DNA of 50,985 bases, taken from positions 1-50,985 of the forward strand of contig JAUSOD010000036.1 in the NCBI GenBank assembly GCA_030656215.1, written 5' to 3'. A model generated the notes under the pieces. That model saw only the letters and a program-made list of their open reading frames with translations. It was not told where the DNA came from and ran no database searches. Made by a program: the position numbers and the translations under genes. The stretch is from Azoarcus sp. Its GTDB lineage: Bacteria > Pseudomonadota > Gammaproteobacteria > Burkholderiales > Rhodocyclaceae. Each line of letters starts with the position of its first letter. The stretch's first letter is position 1. Positions 37,413 to 50,985 of the stretch are shown here, piece by piece.

Positions 37413-39365
37413 TCAACCGGTCGCCAAGCCTCGATCCCGCACGAGATCGAGCACAAAAGCCACGGCTGCATCGATTTCCATTGAAGTGGTATCGAGCAGT
37501 ACCGCGTCCGGTTGCTGCTGCAGGGGCGCCACGGCCCGGGCGGCGTCACGCGCGTCCCGATCCCGAAGATCCTGCATCAAGCTTTCGATATTAGCAGGCG
37601 AACCCTTTTCGATCAACTGCTTATATCGACGCTGTGCGCGGGCTTCGGCCGACGCCGTCAGAAATACCTTGATCGTGGCATCGGGGAAGATCGTGGAGCC
37701 CATGTCACGGCCCTCTGCCACCAGCCCCGGACCGCAGCGATAGTCGCGCTGGCGGTAGAACAGGGCGGCGCGCACGGCCGGCAGAACGGCCACCTTCGAG
37801 GCGCCGCTCGAGCAAGCCTCGCTGCGAATTTCGTCGCTCACATCCTCACTGCCGAGGAACACGCAACCGCCCTCGAACCGCGCGGCAAGCGCTGCAGCAA
37901 GCGCAGCCACCGCAGGTTCGTCATCCAGTGCAACCCCAGCCCGAATCGCGGCTAGCGCAGTGAGACGGTAGAGCGAACCGCTATCCAGGTGTTGCCAGCC
38001 AAGGATCTCGGCCACCCGCGCACCGACCGTGCCCTTGCCCGACGCCGAAGGACCGTCGATCGCCACCACCGGCACCGCCCGCACCACGCTCGCAAAGGCG
38101 GCGAAATAGCCGGGAAAGGTCTTGTTCACGCACTTCGGATCATTGATCCGCATTCGGCAATCGGCCAGCGTCGCCAGCGAGAAGCACATCGCCATGCGGT
38201 GATCGTCGTAGGTGTCGATCGCCGCCGGACGCACCCATGACGGGGGCGTCACGCACAGGTAGTCCGCGCCCTCCTTGATCTCGGCACCCACCTTACGCAG
38301 CTCGATGGCCATCGCGGCAATGCGGTCGGTTTCCTTGACCCGCCAGCTGGCGATATTGCGCAGCCGGCACGGGCCATCGGCGAACAACGCTGCCACCGCG
38401 AGCGTCATCGCCGCATCCGGAATATGGTTGAGGTCCAGATCGAAGGCCCGCAGCTTGCCCGAGGCCGGCGCCGACGCCTCGATCCAGTTGTCGCCCATGG
38501 TGATCCGGGCACCGAGCTGCTCAAGCGCCTCGGCAAAGCGGACGTCACCCTGAATGCTGGTACGCCCCACCCCCTCGACCCGCACGGGGCCGCCGCCGAT
38601 CGCCCCGGCAGCCAGGAAATAGGAGGCGGACGAGGCATCACCTTCCACAAACACAGTGCCGGGCGAGTGGTAACGCGCGCCGCCCGGGACCACAAAACGG
38701 GACCAATCGCGGTGCTCGACGCGCACGCCGAAGCGTGCCATCAGCTCCAGTGTGATCGCGATATACGGGCGGGAGATCAGCTCGCCGACCACCTCGATCG
38801 CAACCTCCTCGCCGGTCAGGGGCAAGGCCATCAACAGCGCAGTGAGGAACTGGCTGGACACATCGCCGCGAACCCGCACCACGCCACCAGGGCGGATCGT
38901 CGCCGGCTCGATCTGCAGTGGCGGATAGCCTTCATTTCCGGTGCAGGTAATATCGGCGCCGATCTGGCGCAAGGCATCGACCAGATCACCGATCGGGCGC
39001 TCGTGCATGCGCGGCACGCCCGACAGCCGGTAGCTACCGGCCGACAGGGCCAGGGCGGCCGTCAAAGGACGAAATGCGGTGCCAGCGTTACCCAGGAAGA
39101 GATCGCCCGACTTGACCGGAAACGGCCCGCCGACGCCGCGTACGCGGTAGTGGTCGGCACCCTCCTCGCGCTGCCAGTCCACGCCCAGCGCACGCAGCGC
39201 CTCGAGCATGCGCTCGACGTCGTCGGACGCGAGCAGATCGCGGATATCGGTCTCGCCCTCGGCCAGCGCGGCCAGCAGCAAAACGCGATTGGAGATGCTC
39301 TTCGAGCCCGGCAGACGCACCGTGCCGCGGGCCCCGAGCAGGGGAGGCAGATCAATGAATTCCAT
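37413..39365 (-). CDS. aroA/cmk: Fused 3-phosphoshikimate 1-carboxyvinyltransferase (EPSP synthase) / cytidylate kinase
   Basis: A single 650-residue frame joins two enzymes. Residues 1 to about 428 are class I EPSP synthase, with [10 protein letters not shown] (Lys22), the [10 protein letters not shown] loop, IEPSPSY-type core, [10 protein letters not shown] and TYDDHRMAM. From about residue 432 a complete cytidylate kinase follows, with P-loop [11 protein letters not shown] (436-447), [20 protein letters not shown] and RRYKQL. No stop, frameshift or long linker separates them ([18 protein letters not shown]). The first makes EPSP for chorismate; the second phosphorylates CMP/dCMP. Elsewhere aroA and cmk are adjacent genes before rpsA; a bifunctional form is known in some proteobacteria. 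It starts 3 bp after tyrA. Confidence 0.93.
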   Translation of the reverse strand: MEFIDLPPLLGARGTVRLPGSKSISNRVLLLAALAEGETDIRDLLASDDVERMLEALRALGVDWQREEGADHYRVRGVGGPFPVKSGDLFLGNAGTAFRPLTAALALSAGSYRLSGVPRMHERPIGDLVDALRQIGADITCTGNEGYPPLQIEPATIRPGGVVRVRGDVSSQFLTALLMALPLTGEEVAIEVVGELISRPYIAITLELMARFGVRVEHRDWSRFVVPGGARYHSPGTVFVEGDASSASYFLAAGAIGGGPVRVEGVGRTSIQGDVRFAEALEQLGARITMGDNWIEASAPASGKLRAFDLDLNHIPDAAMTLAVAALFADGPCRLRNIASWRVKETDRIAAMAIELRKVGAEIKEGADYLCVTPPSWVRPAAIDTYDDHRMAMCFSLATLADCRMRINDPKCVNKTFPGYFAAFASVVRAVPVVAIDGPSASGKGTVGARVAEILGWQHLDSGSLYRLTALAAIRAGVALDDEPAVAALAAALAARFEGGCVFLGSEDVSDEIRSEACSSGASKVAVLPAVRAALFYRQRDYRCGPGLVAEGRDMGSTIFPDATIKVFLTASAEARAQRRYKQLIEKGSPANIESLMQDLRDRDARDAARAVAPLQQQPDAVLLDTTSMEIDAAVAFVLDLVRDRGLATG

Positions 39366-39368
39366 GGT

Positions 39369-40259
39369 TCACTCAGCGGTGGAGGTCGGTACGAACTGCG
39401 CAGCCCAGGCATTGCGCGCGTGCTGCGCCTCGTCGAACAACTGTTCGAGCCGCTTGCCGTCGCCTGCCATCAGCAGCGCTCGCAGATAGGCGAGCTCTGC
39501 CAGGTATTGATCCAGCTCGCCCAGCAATGCCTGCCGATTGGCAATGCAGATGTCGCGCCACATCTCGGGATGGCTGCCGGCAATACGGGTGAAGTCGCGA
39601 AAGCCACTCGCGGCGTGGGAGAACAGCAACTCGGCATTGGCCCGTCCGGCAAGGTCGTGAACCAAACCGAAGGCAAGCAGATGGGGAAGATGACTCACGG
39701 CGGCAAAAACGCGGTCGTGGTCCTGCGGCGCCATATCCACGACGGTCGCACCGCATGCAGTCCACGCCGCTCTCACCAGTTCAACGGCGGTCGCCTCGTT
39801 CTCCGGCAGCGGCGTCAGCACCACCTTACGATCGCGATACAAGGTCGCAAAGGCGGCTTCGACACCGCTTTTCTCGGCACCGGCAATCGGATGCGCCGGC
39901 ACCACGTAAGGCAGGTGGGCGTCGAGATGACGGTAAGCTGCCTCGATTACGTCACGCTTGGTGCTGCCTGCATCGGTGACAACCGTTCCCGCCTGCAGGT
40001 GCGGCGCCATCGCCGCCATGATGCCCTCGAGCTGCCCGACTGGCGCCGCGAGCAGCACAAAATCGGCGCCATCGAGCGCCCCGGCCCAGTCTTCGGCAAC
40101 TTCGTCGATCACACCCAGTTCGCGAGCGCGCTCAAGCGCCGCGGACGTTCGACCGATACCGACGATCCGCCCAACTGCACCCGCCTCACGCAAGGCAAGC
40201 GCGAACGAACCGCCGATCAGGCCGACACCACACACGACGAGCTTGCCGATCAGCGCCAC
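39369..40259 (-). CDS. tyrA: Prephenate (arogenate) dehydrogenase
   Basis: The 296-residue protein begins with LIGKLVVCGVGLIGGSFALALR, the NAD(P) Rossmann site. The TyrA active site follows in TDAGSTKRDVIEA, PAHPIAGAEKSGVEAA and MAPQDHDRVFAAVSHLPHLLAF. It decarboxylates and oxidises prephenate towards tyrosine. No ATG fits the N-terminus; GTG at 40257-40259 with GGGGAG 5 bp upstream is the likely start. It lies between hisC (17 bp) and aroA/cmk (3 bp). No chorismate mutase domain is fused to it; that activity is on PheA. Confidence 0.93.
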   Translation of the reverse strand: MALIGKLVVCGVGLIGGSFALALREAGAVGRIVGIGRTSAALERARELGVIDEVAEDWAGALDGADFVLLAAPVGQLEGIMAAMAPHLQAGTVVTDAGSTKRDVIEAAYRHLDAHLPYVVPAHPIAGAEKSGVEAAFATLYRDRKVVLTPLPENEATAVELVRAAWTACGATVVDMAPQDHDRVFAAVSHLPHLLAFGLVHDLAGRANAELLFSHAASGFRDFTRIAGSHPEMWRDICIANRQALLGELDQYLAELAYLRALLMAGDGKRLEQLFDEAQHARNAWAAQFVPTSTAE

Positions 40260-40276
40260 GCCAGCTCCCCCGCCGC

Positions 40277-41374
40277 TCAAGCCAGAACCTGGCGCAGGAC
40301 CTCGATGAAGCGGATATTCTCCTCCGGCAATCCGATCGACACCCGCAACCACTCCGGCATGCCGTAGCCTGCGATCGGACGCACGATCACACCCTGCTTG
40401 AGCAGCGCGAGGTTGACCGCAGCACCGTCGCCGACCCTGAAGGTGACGAAGTTGCCAGCCGACGGAATCCACTCCAGCCCGAGCTCCGCAAAGGCCGCTG
40501 TAATCTGCTCCATACCGCGCCGGTTGAGATCCGCGCTCTGCGCCAGAAACTCCTCGTCAGCCAGCGCCGCTTCTGCCGCAGCCAGTGCGACGCTCGACAC
40601 ATTGAACGGCTGACGCACGCGGTTCATCAGATCGGCCACGTCGGGGTGCGCGATCGCGTAACCGACGCGCAAGCCCGCCAGGCCATAGGCCTTGGAGAAA
40701 GTGCGCGACACCAGCAGATTGGGAAAGCGGGACAGCCAGGCGACAGCGTCGTAACGCTGCGCTGGCGCCAGGTATTCCGTATAGGCCTCGTCGAGCACCA
40801 CCAGCACCTCACTCGGCACACGAGCGAGGAAGGCCTCGATCTCGGCACCAGGCAAAAAAGTGCCGGTCGGGTTGTTTGGATTGGCGATGAACACGATGCG
40901 CGTCTGCGGCGAGATCCCCGCCAGCATCGCATCAAGGTCATGCCCGAACGCCTTTGCCGGCACCTCGATGCACTTCGCACCCGTCGCATTGGTCGCCAGC
41001 GGATACACCGCGAAAGCATGCTGCGAGAACAGCCCCGCCAGGCCAGGCGCGAGGAAGGCTCGCGCCGCCAGTTCGAGCACGTCGTTGGAGCCGTTGCCGA
41101 TCACCAGCTGCTCGGGTTTCACGCCGAACTTGCGACTGATCGCAGCCTTCAGTGCAAAGGCGTTGCCGTCGGGATAGCGGGCAATCTCCGTCAGCGTGCC
41201 GATGACCGCCTCGCGCGCACGCGAGCCCATCCCGAGCGGATTTTCGTTCGATGCGAGCTTGACGATGCTCGCCTCCGGAAGACCCATCTCACGCGCAAGC
41301 TCGGAAATCGGCTTACCCGGCTGATAGGGCATGATCGAACGGATGTACTCGGGGGCCAGGCCTGCAACACTCAT
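40277..41374 (-). CDS. hisC: Histidinol-phosphate/aromatic aminotransferase (HisC type)
   Basis: The 365-residue fold-type I PLP aminotransferase shows KLASNENPLGMG, FIANPNNPTGTFL, VVLDEAYTEY and the Schiff-base Lys228 in SRTFSKAYGLAGLRVGYA, the HisC subfamily pattern. I chose the start MSVAGLAPEYIR at 41374, with AGGAGAAAG just upstream. Its place between pheA and tyrA suggests it may transaminate phenylpyruvate and 4-hydroxyphenylpyruvate as well as, or instead of, histidinol phosphate. No other his gene is nearby. Confidence 0.93.
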   Translation of the reverse strand: MSVAGLAPEYIRSIMPYQPGKPISELAREMGLPEASIVKLASNENPLGMGSRAREAVIGTLTEIARYPDGNAFALKAAISRKFGVKPEQLVIGNGSNDVLELAARAFLAPGLAGLFSQHAFAVYPLATNATGAKCIEVPAKAFGHDLDAMLAGISPQTRIVFIANPNNPTGTFLPGAEIEAFLARVPSEVLVVLDEAYTEYLAPAQRYDAVAWLSRFPNLLVSRTFSKAYGLAGLRVGYAIAHPDVADLMNRVRQPFNVSSVALAAAEAALADEEFLAQSADLNRRGMEQITAAFAELGLEWIPSAGNFVTFRVGDGAAVNLALLKQGVIVRPIAGYGMPEWLRVSIGLPEENIRFIEVLRQVLA

Positions 41375-41391
41375 GACTTTCTCCTGCATGA

Positions 41392-42456
41392 TCAGATCGC
41401 GGCAACCGGGTAGGACCCCAGCACCTTGACGAAAGCGGCGCGCTCAACAAGCTCGGTCAGCGCGGCGGCCACTTCAGCGTCGGACTGATGGCCCTCGATA
41501 TCCACATAGAAAACGTACTCCCACAACCCGCCGCGGGCGGGCCGCGACTGCAGCTTGGTCATGTCGACGCCGTGGCGTGCCAGCGGTTCCAGCAGGGCAT
41601 GCATCGCCCCCGGCCGGTTAGGTGCCGAGCAGACCAGCGAGGTCTTGTCCTTGCCCGAGGGGCCGGCCTCATGAGGCGCGATCACCAGAAAGCGGGTCGA
41701 GTTGTTGGGGTCGTCCTCGATGTTCGACGCCAGCATGTTCAGACCGTAGAGCTCCGCAGCCGCCTCGCCCGCAATCGCGCACGACTCGGGGTCTTCGGAG
41801 GCCATCCGCGCGGCTTCGGCATTGCTTGCCACCGGCACGCGGGGCAGGTTGGCCAGATTGCGGTTCAACCACTCATGGCATTGCGCCAGCGATTGCGCGT
41901 GCGAATACAGGCGCTTGGCACCGCCGATACCCTCCGCACGCGACAGCAGATGCTGATGAATGCGCAGCTTGACCTCGCCGCAGACCTTGAGCGGGTTAGC
42001 CAGCAGCAGGTCGAGCGTGCCGCCGACCGCGCCTTCGGTGGAGTTCTCGACCGGCACCACGCCGTAGTCCGCATTGCCGGACTCGACCATGCGAAACACG
42101 TCGTCGATCGAAGCCGTCGGCAGAAAGTTGGGGGCCGAACCGAAGTGCTTGCGGCTCGCACTTTCCGAGAACGTACCCGCCGGCCCGAGATAGGCCACCT
42201 TCAGTGGCTGCTCGAGCGCCAGACAGGCCGACATGATCTCGCGGAAGATCTTCTGCACCGCCCCGCCCGGCAAGGGCCCGGGGTTCAGGTCCGCGAGCCG
42301 GCGCAGAACCTGCGCCTCACGCTCCGGCCGGTAAATGTTGCCCATCTTGATCTGACCCACACGCTGCGCACAGCGCGCGCGCTCGGACAGGCGGGCGAGA
42401 ATCTCCTCATCGAGGTGATCGATCTGGTTACGCAGATTCAGCAGTTCGTCGCTCAT
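41392..42456 (-). CDS. pheA: Bifunctional chorismate mutase/prephenate dehydratase (P-protein)
   Basis: The 354-residue protein has an N-terminal AroQ chorismate mutase (about 1-90: LNLRNQIDHLDEEILARLSERARCAQRVGQIK). A prephenate dehydratase domain follows (VAYLGPAGTFSESA, VPVENSTEGAVGGTLDLL, NSTRFLVIA), and a C-terminal ACT domain (KTSLVCSAPNRPGAMHALLEPLARHGVDMTKLQSRP-type sequence) for feedback inhibition by phenylalanine. It turns chorismate into phenylpyruvate. It sits 30 bp after serC and 17 bp before hisC. Confidence 0.97.
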   Translation of the reverse strand: MSDELLNLRNQIDHLDEEILARLSERARCAQRVGQIKMGNIYRPEREAQVLRRLADLNPGPLPGGAVQKIFREIMSACLALEQPLKVAYLGPAGTFSESASRKHFGSAPNFLPTASIDDVFRMVESGNADYGVVPVENSTEGAVGGTLDLLLANPLKVCGEVKLRIHQHLLSRAEGIGGAKRLYSHAQSLAQCHEWLNRNLANLPRVPVASNAEAARMASEDPESCAIAGEAAAELYGLNMLASNIEDDPNNSTRFLVIAPHEAGPSGKDKTSLVCSAPNRPGAMHALLEPLARHGVDMTKLQSRPARGGLWEYVFYVDIEGHQSDAEVAAALTELVERAAFVKVLGSYPVAAI

Positions 42457-42486
42457 GCTCAGTTTCCGGTTGTCCGGCCTGTTCCT

Positions 42487-43580
42487 TCAGGCCCTGCGCG
42501 CAGCAAAGTCGCGCATGAAATCCACTAACGCCTGCACCCCGGCAAGCGGAATCGCGTTGTAGATCGAGGCGCGCATCCCGCCGACCGACTTGTGTCCCTT
42601 CAACTGGACCAGGCCTGCCGACTTCGACTCGGCGAGAAAGGCGTCGTTGAGCGCTTCGTCGCGCAGGAAAAAGGGCACGTTCATGCGCGAGCGGCAGGCG
42701 CGATCGACCCGGTTCTCGTAAAAATCGCTGTGGTCGAGGTAATCGTAGAGCAGCTTCGCCTTGGCGATGTTCTGCGCCTCGATCGCCGCAACGCCACCCT
42801 GGCGTTTCAACCACTGGAACACCAGACCCGCCATGTAGATCCCGTAGGTCGGCGGCGTGTTGTACATCGAACCGTTGTCCGCGACGGTCTTGTAGTCAAA
42901 GGCCGACGGGCAGTGCGGCAAGGCACGACCGAGCAGATCCTCGCGCACGATGACGATCGTCAGCCCTGCCGGGCCGATATTCTTCTGCGCCCCGCCGAAC
43001 AGCAGGCCGTACTTCGACACATCCACCGCACGCGACAGGATGTGCGACGACACATCCGCCACCACCGGCACCTCGGCGCGACCGATCGCAGCCAGATCCG
43101 GCTCGAACGGATACTCGACCCCACCGATGGTTTCGTTGGTGCAGGTAAACACATAGGCCGGGTCGGCAGACAGCTTCCAGTCGGCCATCGGCGGCACGGT
43201 GGTGTAGCCGCTCGCTTCCGAGCTTGCCGCGATGTTGACCTCGCAGTAGCGCCGCGCTTCCTTGTGCGACTTCACCGACCACGAACCCGTCACCACGTAA
43301 TCCGCCACCCGCTTGTCACCAAGCAGGTTCATCGGAATGATCGCGTTCTCGGCAATCGCGCCACCCTGCATGAACAGGATGCGGTAGTTCTGCGGCACGG
43401 CGAGCAGCTCACGCAGATCCGCTTCGGCCGCTTCGGCAATCGCGGTGAACTCCTTGCCGCGATGGCTCATCTCCATCACGCTCATGCCGGCACCATGCCA
43501 GTCGAGCATCTCGGCCGCAGCCTGGCGCAACACCTCTTCGGGCAGTGCGGCCGGGCCGGCACTGAAGTTCCATACCCGAC

Positions 43581-43584
<4 letters not shown>
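42487..43584 (-). CDS. serC: Phosphoserine aminotransferase
   Basis: The 365-residue PLP enzyme begins [23 protein letters not shown]. It has HRGKEFTAI, the Schiff-base lysine in [20 protein letters not shown], and the C-terminal [16 protein letters not shown]. It forms 3-phosphoserine for serine and, in the vitamin B6 route, 4-phosphohydroxythreonine. Its start overlaps the gyrA stop by 4 bp (ATGA). Linkage with pheA and aroA is the common serC-aroA type arrangement. Confidence 0.97.
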
Positions 43585-46250
<2,666 letters not shown>

Positions 46251-46384
46251 GCTCTGAGGCGGTAAAACCCGCTTGAACCAAAAGCGTGCGATGTTACCAT
46301 GCGCGCCCCCTTCCCGGCCTGGCAGCCTTGTTCAAGCGCTACCTCCGGAAGTACTGCGGCTGCAAAAAAATAAACCGATCACCT

Positions 46385-46410
46385 CTTGAAATCTCCCCGG
46401 ACGCCCCAAG
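46385..46410 (+). promoter_or_regulatory. Sigma-32 (RpoH) heat-shock promoter for grpE
   Basis: CTTGAAA (46385-46391), a 12-bp spacer and CCCCAAG (46404-46410) match the RpoH consensus CTTGAAA-N(11-16)-CCCCAT. It ends 37 bp upstream of the grpE ATG. The -10 lies in one arm of a 7-bp inverted repeat (CGCCCCA 46402-46408, TGGGGCG 46414-46420). No CIRCE element is present. Confidence 0.75.
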
Positions 46411-46447
46411 CTGTGGGGCGATATAAGCACACAGGGAGCGAACACCC

Positions 46448-47035
46448 ATGCAGGAACAGAAGCCAAACCAGGAATCCGTTGTCGAGCCCGAACAGCAGCC
46501 TGCTGCCGCACTGGAACAGCAGGCCGCCGTCGAGCAGGTCGAAGTGCCGGCAGGCACCAGCCCCGACGTGATGCCGAGCCTGGAAGAAAGCCTGCGTCAG
46601 GCCGAGCTCAAGGCCGAGGAACACCACGACGCCTGGTTGCGCGCCAAGGCCGAAACCGAGAACGTACGCCGCCGCGCCCAGGACGATATCGCCAAGGCCG
46701 CAAAGTTTGCCGCGGAGAAGTTCGCCGGGGCGATGCTGCCGGTCAAGGACAGCCTCGAGGCCGCGCTCGGCACCGACAACCAGACCGTCGAGAAGCTGCG
46801 CGAAGGCGTGGAGCTGACTCTCAAGCAGCTGGTGTCCGCCTTCGAGGGCGCGAACCTGACCGAGGAAAACCCGGTCGGGCAGAAGTTCGATCCGAACAAG
46901 CACCAGGCCATCGGTGCACTGGAGTCAGAGGCCGAACCCAACACGGTGATCACCGTATTGCAAAAGGGCTACCTGCTGAACGAGCGCGTGGTCCGCCCGG
47001 CACTGGTGATGGTCGCCAAGGCCAAGGCACAGTAA
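46448..47035 (+). CDS. grpE: Nucleotide exchange factor GrpE
   Basis: The 195-residue protein has a Glu/Gln-rich N-terminal tail, a long coiled coil ([36 protein letters not shown]-type sequence, about 40-80) and the C-terminal beta domain with [13 protein letters not shown] and [23 protein letters not shown]. It releases ADP from DnaK. A GGGAGCG element precedes the ATG, and a sigma-32 promoter stands upstream. dnaK follows after 120 bp. Confidence 0.96.
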   Translation: MQEQKPNQESVVEPEQQPAAALEQQAAVEQVEVPAGTSPDVMPSLEESLRQAELKAEEHHDAWLRAKAETENVRRRAQDDIAKAAKFAAEKFAGAMLPVKDSLEAALGTDNQTVEKLREGVELTLKQLVSAFEGANLTEENPVGQKFDPNKHQAIGALESEAEPNTVITVLQKGYLLNERVVRPALVMVAKAKAQ

Positions 47036-47155
47036 TTGAGTAGTTGAATTGCCCGTGTGCAGCTTGAAACCGGGCAGCCGCACCCCATATTCGAAGCAAG
47101 CCTGAGCCGGACGGTCCGGCTCTCAAACAAAATTCAGGAACTTAAGGAAAACATC

Positions 47156-49087
<1,932 letters not shown>

Positions 49088-49113
49088 GCGCCTCGCCAAC
49101 CGGCAAACCGAAT

Positions 49114-49159
49114 GGCCGAGCCCCAGCCGGAGCGTCTTGCTCCGGCCGGCTCGGCCTTT
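49114..49159 (+). terminator. Strong two-part hairpin between dnaK and dnaJ (partial terminator)
   Basis: GGCCGAGCC (49114-49122) pairs with GGCTCGGCC (49148-49156), and GCCGGAGC (49126-49133) with GCTCCGGC (49139-49146), followed by only TTT. The short T-run suggests incomplete termination, which would lower dnaJ relative to dnaK. Confidence 0.7.
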
Positions 49160-49185
49160 GCATGACACAGCCATAGCGAAATATC

Positions 49186-50313
<1,128 letters not shown>

Positions 50314-50453
50314 TTACGTCTTCATAGGGCAGAATACCGGCGATGCATAATTGACCATCAGGTCCGTTCATGTGTCGCCGGAGCTGCCAGGCAACTGCTG
50401 GTGGCGATGATAAAATGACCACCGGGCCTGCCGCAGGCTCTGCTGGAGACTGA

Positions 50454-50985
50454 ATGCACACGTTACGCAAGCTGCTCGCGGCAAGCCTCGTCGCCTTGTT
50501 TTCGACCGGAACGGCATACGCCCAGCAGGGTGTCAGCGCCGACACCATCGCCCTGGGCCACTCGGGGGCACTCAGCGGCCCTCTGTCCGAACTGAACAAG
50601 GAATACCTCGCGGGTGCAACGCTGTATTTCGATCAGATCAATGCCCGCGGTGGCGTGCACGGACGCAAGGTCGAACTGATCACGCTCGATGACGCCTACG
50701 ATCCGGATCGCACCGCGGAAAACGTCCGCAAGCTGATCGAGAAAGATCAGGTACTGGCCTTGTTCGGCTGTTTTGGTACCGGCCCCAGCCTGAAGGCGAT
50801 TCCGATCGCCAGCGCGGCGAAAGTTCCCTTTTTTGCCCCCTACACGGGCGCGGATGCCGTGCGAAAGCCGGTCAATCCGCTCGTCTTTCACATTCGTGCC
50901 TCGTACTCGCAAGAGGTCGAGAAGATGATCGATCACCTCGCCAATATCGGGGTGAAATCACTCGCAGTGGTCCACCACACTGACC
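50454..50985 (+). CDS. ABC transporter periplasmic substrate-binding protein (branched-chain amino acid/LivK type), partial
   Basis: The window ends inside this gene; 177 codons are visible of a family length near 370-400. A signal peptide (MHTLRKLLAASLVALFSTGTAYA) precedes GVSADTIALGHSGALSGPLSELNKE and INARGGVHGRKVELITLDDAYDPDR, the opening of a type I periplasmic-binding fold (Peripla_BP_6). CFGTGPSLKAIPIASAAKVPFFAPYTGA follows in the same pattern. Such proteins bind branched-chain or aromatic amino acids, amides or aromatic acids for LIV-type ABC importers, so the ligand is not decidable here. It lies 140 bp past dnaJ on the same strand and is probably an independent unit. Confidence 0.88.
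   Translation, partial: MHTLRKLLAASLVALFSTGTAYAQQGVSADTIALGHSGALSGPLSELNKEYLAGATLYFDQINARGGVHGRKVELITLDDAYDPDRTAENVRKLIEKDQVLALFGCFGTGPSLKAIPIASAAKVPFFAPYTGADAVRKPVNPLVFHIRASYSQEVEKMIDHLANIGVKSLAVVHHTD

Noticed and set aside
50314-50453. Possible promoter or terminator between dnaJ and the binding-protein gene
   Set aside because: TTGACC near 50350 and TAAAAT near 50411 are too far apart for one promoter, and the imperfect GTCGCC/GGTGGCGA pairing lacks a T-run.

Overview
The window is a high-GC, densely packed stretch of bacterial chromosome. Gene content and order point to a betaproteobacterium of the order Rhodocyclales (Thauera/Azoarcus/Aromatoleum type); this is inferred from protein character and synteny, without a database search. 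Supporting points are the block gyrA-serC-pheA-hisC-tyrA-aroA/cmk-rpsA-ihfB-lapA-lapB, surE-pcm-nlpD-rpoS, thrS-infC-rpmI-rplT-pheS-pheT-ihfA-merR, and grpE-dnaK-dnaJ with no hrcA in view. No insertion sequence, prophage, integron, rRNA operon or CRISPR array is visible. Both ends cut a gene.

Layout. (1) 1-3389, minus strand: a catabolic operon of a carbamoyl-amide hydrolase (cut by the left edge), an omega-amino acid aminotransferase and a CoA-acylating semialdehyde dehydrogenase. Together these fit the lower reductive pyrimidine pathway (N-carbamoyl-beta-alanine to beta-alanine to malonate semialdehyde to acetyl-CoA). A perfect palindrome lies upstream. (2) 3705-8569: an RlmI-like methyltransferase, tRNA-Ser, the 23S rRNA methyltransferase RlmD, the ribosomal protein hydroxylase RoxA, an unrecognised small protein and a small lipoprotein built of 11-residue repeats. 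(3) 8666-11782, minus: bamC, dapA and a histone-deacetylase-like hydrolase. (4) 11922-16843, plus: a MoxR ATPase, a DUF58 protein, a TgpA-type transglutaminase and MltB, all overlapping. (5) 16857-20087, minus: surE-pcm-nlpD-rpoS. (6) 20211-27964, minus: tRNA-Val, the translation cluster thrS-infC-rpmI-rplT-pheS-pheT, then ihfA, a MerR regulator and tRNA-Pro. (7) 28033-35606, minus: ihfB, the LPS-assembly pair lapA-lapB, ugd, cysM and a ydbH-ynbE-ydbL envelope-lipid module joined to an exonuclease gene. (8) 35618-46250, minus: gyrA and the serine/aromatic amino acid supra-operon running into rpsA. (9) 46448-50313, plus: the heat-shock chaperones behind a good sigma-32 promoter, then the start of an ABC-transporter binding protein.

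Most genes are ordinary core genes. I did not find a convincing undescribed defence or mobile system. The points most worth a second look are the AUC start codon of infC, the EPSP synthase-cytidylate kinase fusion, the hendecad-repeat lipoprotein, the apparently leaderless roxA, the small PLD-like protein after it, and the palindrome upstream of the pyrimidine-degradation operon.
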